Below, piece after piece: positions 1 to 6,066 of a stretch of DNA of 7,402 nucleotides. The stretch is from an uncultured Oscillospiraceae bacterium (GTDB lineage Bacteria; Bacillota_A; Clostridia; Oscillospirales; Oscillospiraceae), in the NCBI GenBank assembly GCA_944387745.1, contig CALXGD010000036.1, positions 1 to 7,402 on the forward strand. Direction: 5' to 3'. The translations under genes and the position numbers were made by a program. Below the pieces are notes generated by a model that was not told the DNA's origin, did no database searches, and worked only from the letters and a program-made list of their open reading frames with translations. Every line of letters begins with the position of its first letter. The first letter of the stretch is position 1.

Positions 1-878
1 ACATTGGGATCGGCCAGGGGGCCGCCCTTGCCCATGTTGATGGTGAGATACATGGCGGACATGGACTCCTGGTTGATGACCTGGAGCTCGTCGCTCTCCT
101 CAGCCCGCTTCACGTCGTTGGGGGCGATGTCATAGGCGATGTCAATCTCGCCGGCCTCCAGAGCGATGAAGCGCTGAGAGTTTTCAGGCATAATGCGGAA
201 GGTCACTTCCTTGATGGTGGGCGCACCCAGGAAGTAGTTGTCGTTGGCTTCCAGGGTCACATAGTCGCCGGGCTTCCACTCCACCAGCTTATAGGCGCCG
301 GAGCCAATGGGATGGGCGGAGAAGGCAGCCTCGTCCTTCTCCACCTCGCTCTTAGGCACAATGCCGGTATAGGGGATGGAGAAGTGGGCCAGGATGGGGC
401 CAAAGGCCTCGTTGGTGTGGACCACAACTGTGTACTCATCGGGGGTCTCCACCGAGTCCACAAAGTCCAACACATAGGCCACATAGGGAGAGGCCACCAC
501 ACGCTCAATGGTGAAGGCCACATCCTCGCTGGTCAGGGGTTCGCCGTTGGAGAAGGTCACATCCTCCCGGATCTTAAAGCTGATCGTGTTTTCGTCGATC
601 TGCTCCCAGCTCTCAGCAATATGGGGAACCACGTTGCCCTCCTCATCAATGCGGGTCAGGGTATCGAACATATTGCCATACACAGAGACAGAGGCGATGG
701 CGCTGGTCAGCTGGGGATCCAGGGCGGACACGTCGGCCGCCTGGCCGATTACCAGGCTGGTGAGCTCCTCTCCACTTCCATCTCCGCTCTCCGAGCCCTC
801 CTGGGTATTGGAGCCGCAGCCGGCGGCCAGGGAAAGCAGCAGAGCCACTACCAGCAGATACAGGGTCGCTTTCTTCAT
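1..878 (-). CDS. Family-5 extracellular solute-binding lipoprotein of peptide ABC importer (3' end cut by window)
   Basis: This gene encodes the extracytoplasmic substrate-capture subunit of the importer encoded just upstream. It is translated from ATG at 878 and gives 292 complete codons before the window edge; family members usually have about 500-600 residues, so the C-terminal lobe is missing. The N-terminus is a lipoprotein signal (MKK, then a hydrophobic stretch at residues 5-19) ending in LAAGC, with Cys21 as the predicted lipidated residue. A Ser/Gly/Glu-rich linker follows at about 23-38. The mature part shows SBP_bac_5 features: a 'DPQLTS..' start, 'NMFDTLTRIDEEGNVVPHIAESW', 'FSNGEPLTSEDVAFTIERV' and 'IGSGAYKLVEWKPGD'. 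A perfect AAAGGAG (888-894) lies 9 nt before the ATG and fixes the start. It is the last gene of the operon, 40 nt after the second ATPase gene. The family also binds nickel chelates, glutathione and sugars, so the peptide substrate is inferred. Confidence 0.93.
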   Translation of the reverse strand, partial: MKKATLYLLVVALLLSLAAGCGSNTQEGSESGDGSGEELTSLVIGQAADVSALDPQLTSAIASVSVYGNMFDTLTRIDEEGNVVPHIAESWEQIDENTISFKIREDVTFSNGEPLTSEDVAFTIERVVASPYVAYVLDFVDSVETPDEYTVVVHTNEAFGPILAHFSIPYTGIVPKSEVEKDEAAFSAHPIGSGAYKLVEWKPGDYVTLEANDNYFLGAPTIKEVTFRIMPENSQRFIALEAGEIDIAYDIAPNDVKRAEESDELQVINQESMSAMYLTINMGKGGPLADPN

Positions 879-918
879 TCGTTTGTACTCCTTTCGTTTG
901 ATATCTCCAAGGTTCCTT

Positions 919-1926
919 TTATTTTTGCACCGATTGCTCGGCGGGTGCAAACCTGGCGCAGGAAACAAAGTGTCCCGGCTCCACCTCCACAAACTCATAG
1001 GGTTGGGAGGCACACTCCGGAGTGGCGTAGGGACAGCGCTTGGCAAACCGGCAGCCCACTCCCGGATTGATGGGTGAGGTCAGTTCCCCCTGCAGCGGGA
1101 TTCGCTGAACTTGATAGTCCGGATCAGGGACGGGAATGGCGGAGAGCAGCGCCTTGGTATAGGGATGGATAGGATTGGAAAACAGCCGCTCCGCCGGGCA
1201 CTTTTCGATCATCTCCCCCAGGTACATCACTACGATGTCGTTGGACAAGTGCTTTACCACAGACAGGTCGTGGGTAATAAACAGATAGGTCACCCCAAAC
1301 TGGTCCTGCAGGTCCTGCATCAGGTTGAGCACCTGGGCTTGAATGGACACATCCAGGGCGGACACCGGCTCGTCACACACAATAAACTCCGGATTGACAG
1401 CCAGGGCCCTGGCAATGCCGATGCGCTGGCGGCGGCCGCCGTCCAGCTCATGGGGATAGGTGTTGATCAGCCGGCTGGCCAATCCCACCAGATCCATGAT
1501 CTCCCGGACCCGCTTATTCAGCTCGTCCTTTTGCCGGCGGCTGTACAGCTTATGGATTAACAGGGGCTCTGTAATCGCCTCGCTGATGGTCATGCGGGGA
1601 TTCAGAGAGGAGTATGGGTCCTGGAAGATGATCTGCATCTTCATGCGCATGGCCTTCATCTGGGTGCGGTTTAATTTTGTGATGTCCACACCGTCAAACA
1701 GGATCTCCCCTGCAGTGGGTTCATGGAGCCGCAGAATGGCCCGGCCCATCGTGGACTTCCCGCATCCTGACTCCCCCACCACACCCAGAGTCTCTCCCCG
1801 GCGGATGGAGAAGGACACGTTATCCACTGCATGGAGCGTCCCCATGGGAGTGTTGAAATATTTCTTCAGGCCTCTGACAACCAGCTGCTCCTCCTGCTGC
1901 TTTGTCTGTTCAGTCAACCTCGCCAT
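919..1926 (-). CDS. oppF: Oligopeptide/dipeptide ABC transporter ATP-binding protein, OppF/DppF type
   Basis: This is the second cytoplasmic ATPase subunit (335 aa, normal length), which pairs with the OppD-like subunit to power import. Visible motifs are Walker A GESGCGKST (51-59), Q-loop IIFQDP (Gln102), Walker B FIVCDEP (181-187, catalytic Glu186), D-loop SALD and H-loop THD (His219). The ABC signature is not the usual LSGGQ: it reads LDGGRRQR (161-168). The C-terminal oligopeptide-transporter extension carries Cys292, Cys298, Cys305 and Cys323, spaced x5/x6/x17, a pattern associated with a [4Fe-4S] cluster in Opp/Dpp ATPases. The gene overlaps the end of oppD by 17 nt. The start is slightly uncertain: the GGGAGG (1927-1932) directly abuts ATG 1926, whereas TTG at 1917 (codon 4) has a normal 9-nt spacing. 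The substrate class cannot be read from this subunit. Confidence 0.95.
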   Translation of the reverse strand: MARLTEQTKQQEEQLVVRGLKKYFNTPMGTLHAVDNVSFSIRRGETLGVVGESGCGKSTMGRAILRLHEPTAGEILFDGVDITKLNRTQMKAMRMKMQIIFQDPYSSLNPRMTISEAITEPLLIHKLYSRRQKDELNKRVREIMDLVGLASRLINTYPHELDGGRRQRIGIARALAVNPEFIVCDEPVSALDVSIQAQVLNLMQDLQDQFGVTYLFITHDLSVVKHLSNDIVVMYLGEMIEKCPAERLFSNPIHPYTKALLSAIPVPDPDYQVQRIPLQGELTSPINPGVGCRFAKRCPYATPECASQPYEFVEVEPGHFVSCARFAPAEQSVQK

Positions 1927-2899
1927 CCTCCCTTCTTGCCGATCCGCATCGGAAGCAGCGCACCGTATGTCCCGGCGCCGTCTCCCGCATCTCCGGGTGG
2001 TAGGTTCTACATTCCTCTGTGGCGTACTGACACCGGGGGCAGAAATAGCACCCCTTTGGCAGGGCGGTGGGATCCGGCATCAGGCCGTCGATGGGTTGCA
2101 GGCGCTTGGTGTGCTCCGTCAGCTTGGGCACGGAACCCAGCAGCCCCACGGTATAGGGGTGGGCGGGCTCCTTGTAGATCTGGTGCACCTCACCGTACTC
2201 CACCACTTCCCCGGCGTAGACAATGGCCACATGGTCGCAGTTCTGCGCCACTACGCCTAAGTCGTGGGTAATCAGCATCACAGAGGTGCCGTTCTGATCC
2301 CGCAGAGAGCGGATCATATCCAGCACCTGGGCCTGAATTGTCACATCCAAAGCGGTGGTGGGCTCATCTGCCAGCAAAAGCTCTGGCTTACAGGCCATAG
2401 CGATGGCAATGACCACCCGCTGCTTCATGCCGCCGGAGAACTGATGGGGATATTCTCCGCCGCGGCTGCGTGGGATGCCCACCATATCCAGCATGTCCAG
2501 CGCCCGCTGCAGGGCCTCCTTGGAGTTCACACGTTGGTGGGCCTCGATGACCTCCGCAATCTGCTTATCCACGGGGATAACCGGATTCAGGGAGGTCATA
2601 GGGTCCTGGAAGATCATGGAGATCTGTTTTCCCCGCAGGTCCCGAAGCTCCGCCTCAGTCGCCTGGAGCAGGTCCTTCTCGTTATAGAAGATCTGTCCAC
2701 CCTTGACAACCTTCCGCTGGTCCTTGAGCAGCCCCATGATCGCCTTGGCCAGGGTGGTCTTGCCCGCTCCCGTCTCCCCCACTACCCCCAGGGTACTGCC
2801 CTGTTCCATGGAGAGCGTCAGGCTGTTGACCGCCTTGACCACTCCGTCGGAGGTCTCAAAGTGGACGACCAGGTCCTTTACATCCAATACATTGCTCAT
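1910..2899 (-). CDS. oppD: Oligopeptide/dipeptide ABC transporter ATP-binding protein, OppD/DppD type
   Basis: This is the first cytoplasmic ATPase subunit of the importer (329 aa, normal length). Walker A is GETGAGKTT (41-49), Q-loop MIFQDP (Gln98), ABC signature FSGGMKQR (154-161), Walker B LLLADEP (174-180, Glu179), D-loop TALD and H-loop THD (His212). Unlike its partner, this subunit has a standard SGG signature. The C-terminal oligopeptide-transporter region has Cys284, Cys290, Cys297 and Cys315 with the same x5/x6/x17 spacing seen in the partner, plus two extra cysteines (Cys287 and Cys318). The four shared positions suggest a [4Fe-4S] cluster. ATG 2899 lies 6 nt after the permease stop and is served by GAGGTGA (2906-2912), which sits over that stop codon, so translation is probably coupled. 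OppD versus DppD, and so the substrate size class, cannot be decided. Confidence 0.95.
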   Translation of the reverse strand: MSNVLDVKDLVVHFETSDGVVKAVNSLTLSMEQGSTLGVVGETGAGKTTLAKAIMGLLKDQRKVVKGGQIFYNEKDLLQATEAELRDLRGKQISMIFQDPMTSLNPVIPVDKQIAEVIEAHQRVNSKEALQRALDMLDMVGIPRSRGGEYPHQFSGGMKQRVVIAIAMACKPELLLADEPTTALDVTIQAQVLDMIRSLRDQNGTSVMLITHDLGVVAQNCDHVAIVYAGEVVEYGEVHQIYKEPAHPYTVGLLGSVPKLTEHTKRLQPIDGLMPDPTALPKGCYFCPRCQYATEECRTYHPEMRETAPGHTVRCFRCGSARREDGEVD

Positions 2900-2905
2900 G
2901 CCGCC

Positions 2906-3838
2906 TCACCTCTTCATATTCGGGTCGAACGCATCGCGGATCCCGTCGCCGAACAGGTTCAGAGAGAGCACTGCGGTCATAATCCCCAGTCCGGGAATGA
3001 TGGTCACATGCCAGGCGTCGCGGATATAGTCCCGGGCACTGTTGAGCATGGCGCCCCACTCCGGGGTGGGAGGAGAGATACCCAGGCCAATGTACGACAG
3101 GCCCGCAATATTCAAAATGGAATTGGCCACGCTGAGGGAGAACTGCACAATGATGGGGGCAAAGCAGTTGGGAACGATGTACTTCAGCAGGATACGGGGC
3201 TGGCTGGCGCCGGAAGCCCGGGCAGCCTCCACAAAGTCCTTGTCCTTCACCGTCATCACCGAGGCCCGCATGATCCGCGCAAAGCCCGGGATCTCCGGGA
3301 TACCGATAGAGAGGGCTAGATTAAAGAGGCTATTGCCCAGGGATGAGGCCACCGCAATGGCCAGCAGCATGTAGGGAATGGCCAGTAGCACGTCCATCAC
3401 CCGCATGATCACATTATCCAGCACCCCGCCGTAATAGCCGGAGATCGCCCCAAAAAAGCCGCCCACCAGGGAAGCCAACAAAATGGACAGCATACCCAGG
3501 GAGAGGGAGTACCGGGTCCCCCACAGCATCCGGATCAACTCATCCCGTCCAAACTCGTCACAGCCGAAGAGATGCTCCAGGCTCGGCCCATCAAGCTTTT
3601 GGGACAGCTCCTGGTGCACCACTACAGAGTCATAAAAGTTATTCTGCGTAACAACGTCAATCACAATGGTGGCAATGGAGATGGCCACCAGAGCAATCAG
3701 GATATACATACCCAGCATGGCGCTCTTGTTCCGGGAGAACCGCAGCCGGACCTCCTGCCACAGGGTGCGGGCCACATAGTCCTCGCCCTCCATGGCCGAA
3801 AGGGTCCGCTCAATCTGTCTCTTTCGCGTAAAGTTCAT
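2906..3838 (-). CDS. oppC: Peptide ABC transporter permease, OppC/DppC type
   Basis: This is one of two inner-membrane permease subunits forming the translocation path (310 aa, typical). A cytoplasmic N-terminus (about 1-40, with RNKSAMLG before the first helix) matches the OppC_N region. The first membrane helix is about 41-63, followed by an extracytoplasmic segment containing 'FGCDEFGRDE', a variant of the family's GTDxxGRD motif. Further helices lie at about 112-134, 147-168, 222-245 and 277-297. The cytoplasmic EAA loop that contacts the ATPases starts at Glu204 (EAARASGASQPRILLKYIVP), with the conserved Gly210 and Pro223. The start ATG overlaps the oppB stop as ATGA (3835-3838), and GGGAGGT (3844-3850) precedes it by 5 nt, so the two permeases are translationally coupled. 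The alternative is a nickel or other family-5 transporter permease. Confidence 0.95.
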   Translation of the reverse strand: MNFTRKRQIERTLSAMEGEDYVARTLWQEVRLRFSRNKSAMLGMYILIALVAISIATIVIDVVTQNNFYDSVVVHQELSQKLDGPSLEHLFGCDEFGRDELIRMLWGTRYSLSLGMLSILLASLVGGFFGAISGYYGGVLDNVIMRVMDVLLAIPYMLLAIAVASSLGNSLFNLALSIGIPEIPGFARIMRASVMTVKDKDFVEAARASGASQPRILLKYIVPNCFAPIIVQFSLSVANSILNIAGLSYIGLGISPPTPEWGAMLNSARDYIRDAWHVTIIPGLGIMTAVLSLNLFGDGIRDAFDPNMKR

Positions 3839-4794
3839 GTTCTACCTCCCGCAGCCTTGTACTGAGATTTGATGCTGGGGTCGATGTAGGCGTACAGAAT
3901 ATCCACCAGCAGGTTGACAATGGAGAGCATCATAGAAATCACAATGACAGAGCCCAAGATGGCGGGAACATCCTTAGAATATACTGCATCCAGCAGATAC
4001 CGCCCCAGACCCGGCCAGGCAAACACCGTCTCGGTCATAACCGCGCCGCCCAGCAGAATCCCGAACTGCAGGCCGGCCACTGTCACCACGGGAATCAGGG
4101 CGTTACGGAACATATGTCGGATGGTGATAATCCGCTCCCGCAGTCCTTTGGCGCGGGCGGTGGTGATGTAGTCGGCATTGAGCACTTCCAGCATAGAAGA
4201 GCGGGTCATGCGGGCCAGCACTGATCCGCAGCTGGCCCCTGCTGTAAAGGAGGGCAGCACCAGGGAGTGCAGCAGGCCAAAAAATCCCTCACCCATATTG
4301 GAGGACGGGAACCATCCCAGCCCCAGGGAGAAGATGATAATCAGCACCAGCCCCATCCAGAAAGGTGGCGCCGAGGTCCCCAGAAGCGTCAGCCCCATGG
4401 CAATATTGTCAAATATAGAGTACTGCTTTTTGGCGCATATGATGCCCACTGGGATGCCAATCACGATGGCTACCACCATACCCCCCAGGGAGAGCAGGAG
4501 GGTGTTTGGGAGCTTCTCTAGGATCTGCGCCCCCACCTCCAGCTTGGTCTTATAAGACTGACCGAAATCTCCGTGGAGCACCCCAGCCATATACCTGACA
4601 TAGCGCACCACCAAGGGGTCGTTCAGCCCCATCTCCTCCTCCAGCGCCGCAATGCTTTCCGGCGTGGCGGCGTTGCCCAGAATCATAGCTGCCGGCTCAC
4701 CTGGAGTTTTGTCCACAATAAAGTAGACCACAAACGTGACGCCGATCAGGACGCAGATCATCATGGCAAGCCGCTTCAGAATGTATTTGTACAT
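3835..4794 (-). CDS. oppB: Peptide ABC transporter permease, OppB/DppB type
   Basis: This is the first gene of the operon and the partner inner-membrane permease (319 aa, typical). The first helix is at about 9-27, followed by the family motif TPGEPA (30-35). An extracytoplasmic segment contains HGDFGQSY (74-81) and KLPNT (94-98). Helices follow at about 99-121, 131-158, 176-196, 233-253 and 278-300. The EAA-type loop reads TARAKGLRERIITIRHMFRN (212-231), then ALIPVVT. The family motif ETVFAWPGLGRYLLDAV (255-271) is intact. The start is ATG 4794, with AGGAG (4806-4810) 11 nt upstream, a rather long spacing within a purine-rich GAGAGGAGAGAG tract. The gene faces away from the LysR-type regulator across a 234-nt AT-rich control region, so that regulator is its likely controller. 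Substrate specificity is not visible. Confidence 0.95.
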   Translation of the reverse strand: MYKYILKRLAMMICVLIGVTFVVYFIVDKTPGEPAAMILGNAATPESIAALEEEMGLNDPLVVRYVRYMAGVLHGDFGQSYKTKLEVGAQILEKLPNTLLLSLGGMVVAIVIGIPVGIICAKKQYSIFDNIAMGLTLLGTSAPPFWMGLVLIIIFSLGLGWFPSSNMGEGFFGLLHSLVLPSFTAGASCGSVLARMTRSSMLEVLNADYITTARAKGLRERIITIRHMFRNALIPVVTVAGLQFGILLGGAVMTETVFAWPGLGRYLLDAVYSKDVPAILGSVIVISMMLSIVNLLVDILYAYIDPSIKSQYKAAGGRT

Positions 4795-4865
4795 GTCGCT
4801 TCTCTCTCCTCTCCCTCTGCTCTGTACAGCACATCCAACAATTTTGTATAATTTCTCAAATATTT

Positions 4866-4871
4866 TGTCAA
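4866..4871 (-). promoter_or_regulatory. Candidate proximal promoter of the transporter operon (-35 box; -10 at 4843-4848)
   Basis: Reading the minus strand, a perfect TTGACA (-35, at 4866-4871) is followed after 17 nt by TACAAA (-10, at 4843-4848, four of six consensus bases). Transcription would start near 4836 and give a leader of about 40 nt before oppB. The -10 box lacks the conserved final T, so this may be a weak or activator-dependent promoter. It is predicted by eye only. Confidence 0.4.
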
Positions 4872-4927
4872 TTTATTATAAAAATTCAACGCTTATATTT
4901 ATACATATCTCTTTTATTTTTTCTCCT

Positions 4928-4956
4928 ATCATAGTATAATACTTCGGATGAGTAAA
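4928..4956 (-). promoter_or_regulatory. Candidate distal promoter of the transporter operon
   Basis: On the minus strand, TTTACT (-35, 4951-4956, four of six consensus bases) and TATGAT (-10, 4928-4933, five of six) are separated by exactly 17 nt. Transcription would start near 4921, giving a leader of about 125 nt. The inverted repeat at 4974-5003 is centred roughly 67 bases upstream of this start, where LysR-type proteins usually bind their primary site. That placement favours this as the regulated promoter. It is an inference from position and consensus match. Confidence 0.42.
4935..4940 (+). promoter_or_regulatory. Candidate -10 box for the LysR-type regulator gene
   Basis: A perfect TATAAT lies on the plus strand, giving a leader of about 80 nt before the regulator ATG. 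No convincing -35 box stands 16-18 nt upstream (the bases there are T-rich), so the assignment is weak in an AT-rich region. It falls inside the spacer of the distal transporter promoter, so polymerase binding on the two strands would be mutually exclusive. Divergent LysR-type pairs often show this arrangement. Confidence 0.28.
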
Positions 4957-4973
4957 GCGAGTTTTATTTCACA

Positions 4974-5003
4974 TTTCGTTGAGTATTTGTTCAACTAACG
5001 AAA
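4974..5003. promoter_or_regulatory. Interrupted inverted repeat, candidate LysR-type operator
   Basis: The outer arms TTTCGTT (4974-4980) and AACGAAA (4997-5003) are perfect 7-base complements. Within the same block a second, slightly off-centre pair, GTTGA (4978-4982) and TCAAC (4991-4995), is also perfectly complementary. The block ends 25 nt before the regulator start codon and is centred about 67 bases upstream of the predicted distal transporter start site. LysR-type proteins bind such interrupted dyads near -65 of their targets and often repress themselves from the same site. I did not find a clean symmetric T-N11-A box, so operator function is inferred from symmetry and position. Confidence 0.45.
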
Positions 5004-5028
5004 AAGGATATTTAAGGGAGTTCTATTT

Positions 5029-5919
5029 ATGTCATTGTACAGCTTCAAAATTATCGACGCCGTCGCCAACGAGCACAGCTTCACCAAAGCCGCCGAAGCG
5101 CTGCACATGACTCCCTCTGCGGTGAGCCATGCCGTAAGCAAATTGGAGCAGGAATTTGATCTCCAGCTGTTTGTCCGCAGCCGCCAGGGGGCCCGCCTCA
5201 CCCAGGACGGGGAAAAATTGCTGCCGTATATTCATACAATTCTCCAGTGCCATGAGCTCCTGTATTTAGAGGTCGCTCAAATTCACGGAAATCTCTCAGG
5301 AAGCGTCCGGCTGGGAACCTTTAGCAGCGTCACTGCCGCCTGGCTGCCCCAGCTTCTCCGGCGCTTTCGGGAGGAGTATCCCGGCATCCAGCTCACCATC
5401 CACCAGGGCAATGCCCAGGAGCTGGCTGACTGGCTGGAAAACGACGGGGTAGATCTGGCCTTCGTGGTCAACGGCGCCGCCCCCCAAAGCGCGGAGCTCT
5501 CCCCCATCTGTCAGGACCCCCTGGTGTGTGTCGCGCCGGCTGACTATGTCCCGCCTCTGGGAGACAGGGTCACCCCAGAGGATATCGCCGGTATGGATTT
5601 GATTCTCCCCCAAGGCGGAGGACAGCCGGAGGTGTCAGAATTTCTCACCCAGAATCACCTACAGCAGGATCCTTCCTTTTATATAGATACCAAAGAGGCT
5701 ATGGCCTCCCTGGTGGCCTCCGGCCTGGGCTTCGGCATCGCTTCTGCCATGGACGACTTTTCCCTCCACCCCGGTCTCCGGACCTATCCCATACATCCCA
5801 CTATTTTCCGAACCATCAGCTTGGCCACGGCGCATCACACCTTCCCCGCGCCGGCCACTTTGACGCTGCAGCGGTGGATTTTGGCGTACACAGCTCAGAC
5901 CCACATTCAAAATCTCTAG
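5029..5919 (+). CDS. LysR-family transcriptional regulator, divergent to the peptide transporter operon
   Basis: This is a cytoplasmic DNA-binding regulator of normal family length (296 aa). Residues about 3-62 form the winged helix-turn-helix, with 'SFTKAAEALHMTPSAVSHAV' (17-36) as the HTH, followed by SKLEQEF, LFVRSRQGARLTQDG and the linker helix. Residues about 90-290 fit the LysR effector-binding domain, with a 'GSVRLGTFSSV' start and a late 'SLVASGLGFGIAS' segment typical of the fold. ATG 5029 has AAGGGAG (5014-5020) 8 nt upstream. Transcribed away from oppB across a shared 234-nt region, it most likely controls that operon and itself. The effector is unknown; an imported peptide or amino acid would be a reasonable guess from context only. 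The gene ends before a strong hairpin terminator. Confidence 0.95.
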   Translation: MSLYSFKIIDAVANEHSFTKAAEALHMTPSAVSHAVSKLEQEFDLQLFVRSRQGARLTQDGEKLLPYIHTILQCHELLYLEVAQIHGNLSGSVRLGTFSSVTAAWLPQLLRRFREEYPGIQLTIHQGNAQELADWLENDGVDLAFVVNGAAPQSAELSPICQDPLVCVAPADYVPPLGDRVTPEDIAGMDLILPQGGGQPEVSEFLTQNHLQQDPSFYIDTKEAMASLVASGLGFGIASAMDDFSLHPGLRTYPIHPTIFRTISLATAHHTFPAPATLTLQRWILAYTAQTHIQNL

Positions 5920-5954
5920 CACCCGCAGAAACAGCCCGCCGCTTTTCCGGCACA

Positions 5955-5970
5955 CTCCCCAGGCGGGGAG
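5955..5970. repeat. Short GC-rich inverted repeat downstream of the regulator
   Basis: CTCCCC (5955-5960) and GGGGAG (5965-5970) are perfect complements around a 4-base AGGC loop. There is no following T run on the plus strand, so it is not an intrinsic terminator by itself. It may protect the 3' end of the regulator transcript, or be chance in GC-rich DNA. Confidence 0.3.
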
Positions 5971-6000
5971 CCCAGAGGCAACATATCCCCGCAAACCAGA

Positions 6001-6045
6001 AACCGCGCCCTGCTGAGATACCTCGGCAGGGCGCGGTTTTGTCTT
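6001..6045. terminator. Intrinsic terminator between convergent genes, probably bidirectional
   Basis: A 17-bp stem (6001-6017 with 6022-6038) has a single G-U pair (6014/6025) and a 4-base ATAC loop. It begins with AACCGCGCCCTGC and is followed on the plus strand by a T-rich tail (TTTTGTCTT, 6037-6045). It lies 82 nt after the regulator stop and 29 nt beyond the end of the convergent hydrogenase-like gene. On the minus strand the stem is followed by a weaker T-rich stretch (TTTCTGGTTT), so it can plausibly stop both transcripts, more efficiently the regulator's. Confidence 0.88.
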
Positions 6046-6066
6046 AAAAATCCAACTACTTTGCGG

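Noticed and set aside
312..1070. Plus-strand open frame opposite the binding-protein gene
   Set aside because: It crosses the intergenic gap and two genes on the other strand, has no ribosome binding site or domain, and is a shadow.
2264..3319. Long plus-strand open frame (351 codons) opposite oppD and oppC
   Set aside because: It spans two real genes with intact family motifs on the other strand and runs across their junction. Its low-complexity His/Gly/Gln composition marks it as an antisense shadow.
4795..4920. Riboswitch or attenuator in the transporter leader
   Set aside because: I saw no strong GC-rich stems, T-box or leader-peptide pattern. The region is AT-rich and the only dyad is the short CTGTACAG.
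4736..4939. Small plus-strand open frame running into the AT-rich control region
   Set aside because: It starts inside oppB on the opposite strand and its second half is AT-rich low-complexity translation. It overlaps the candidate promoters and has no ribosome binding site of note.
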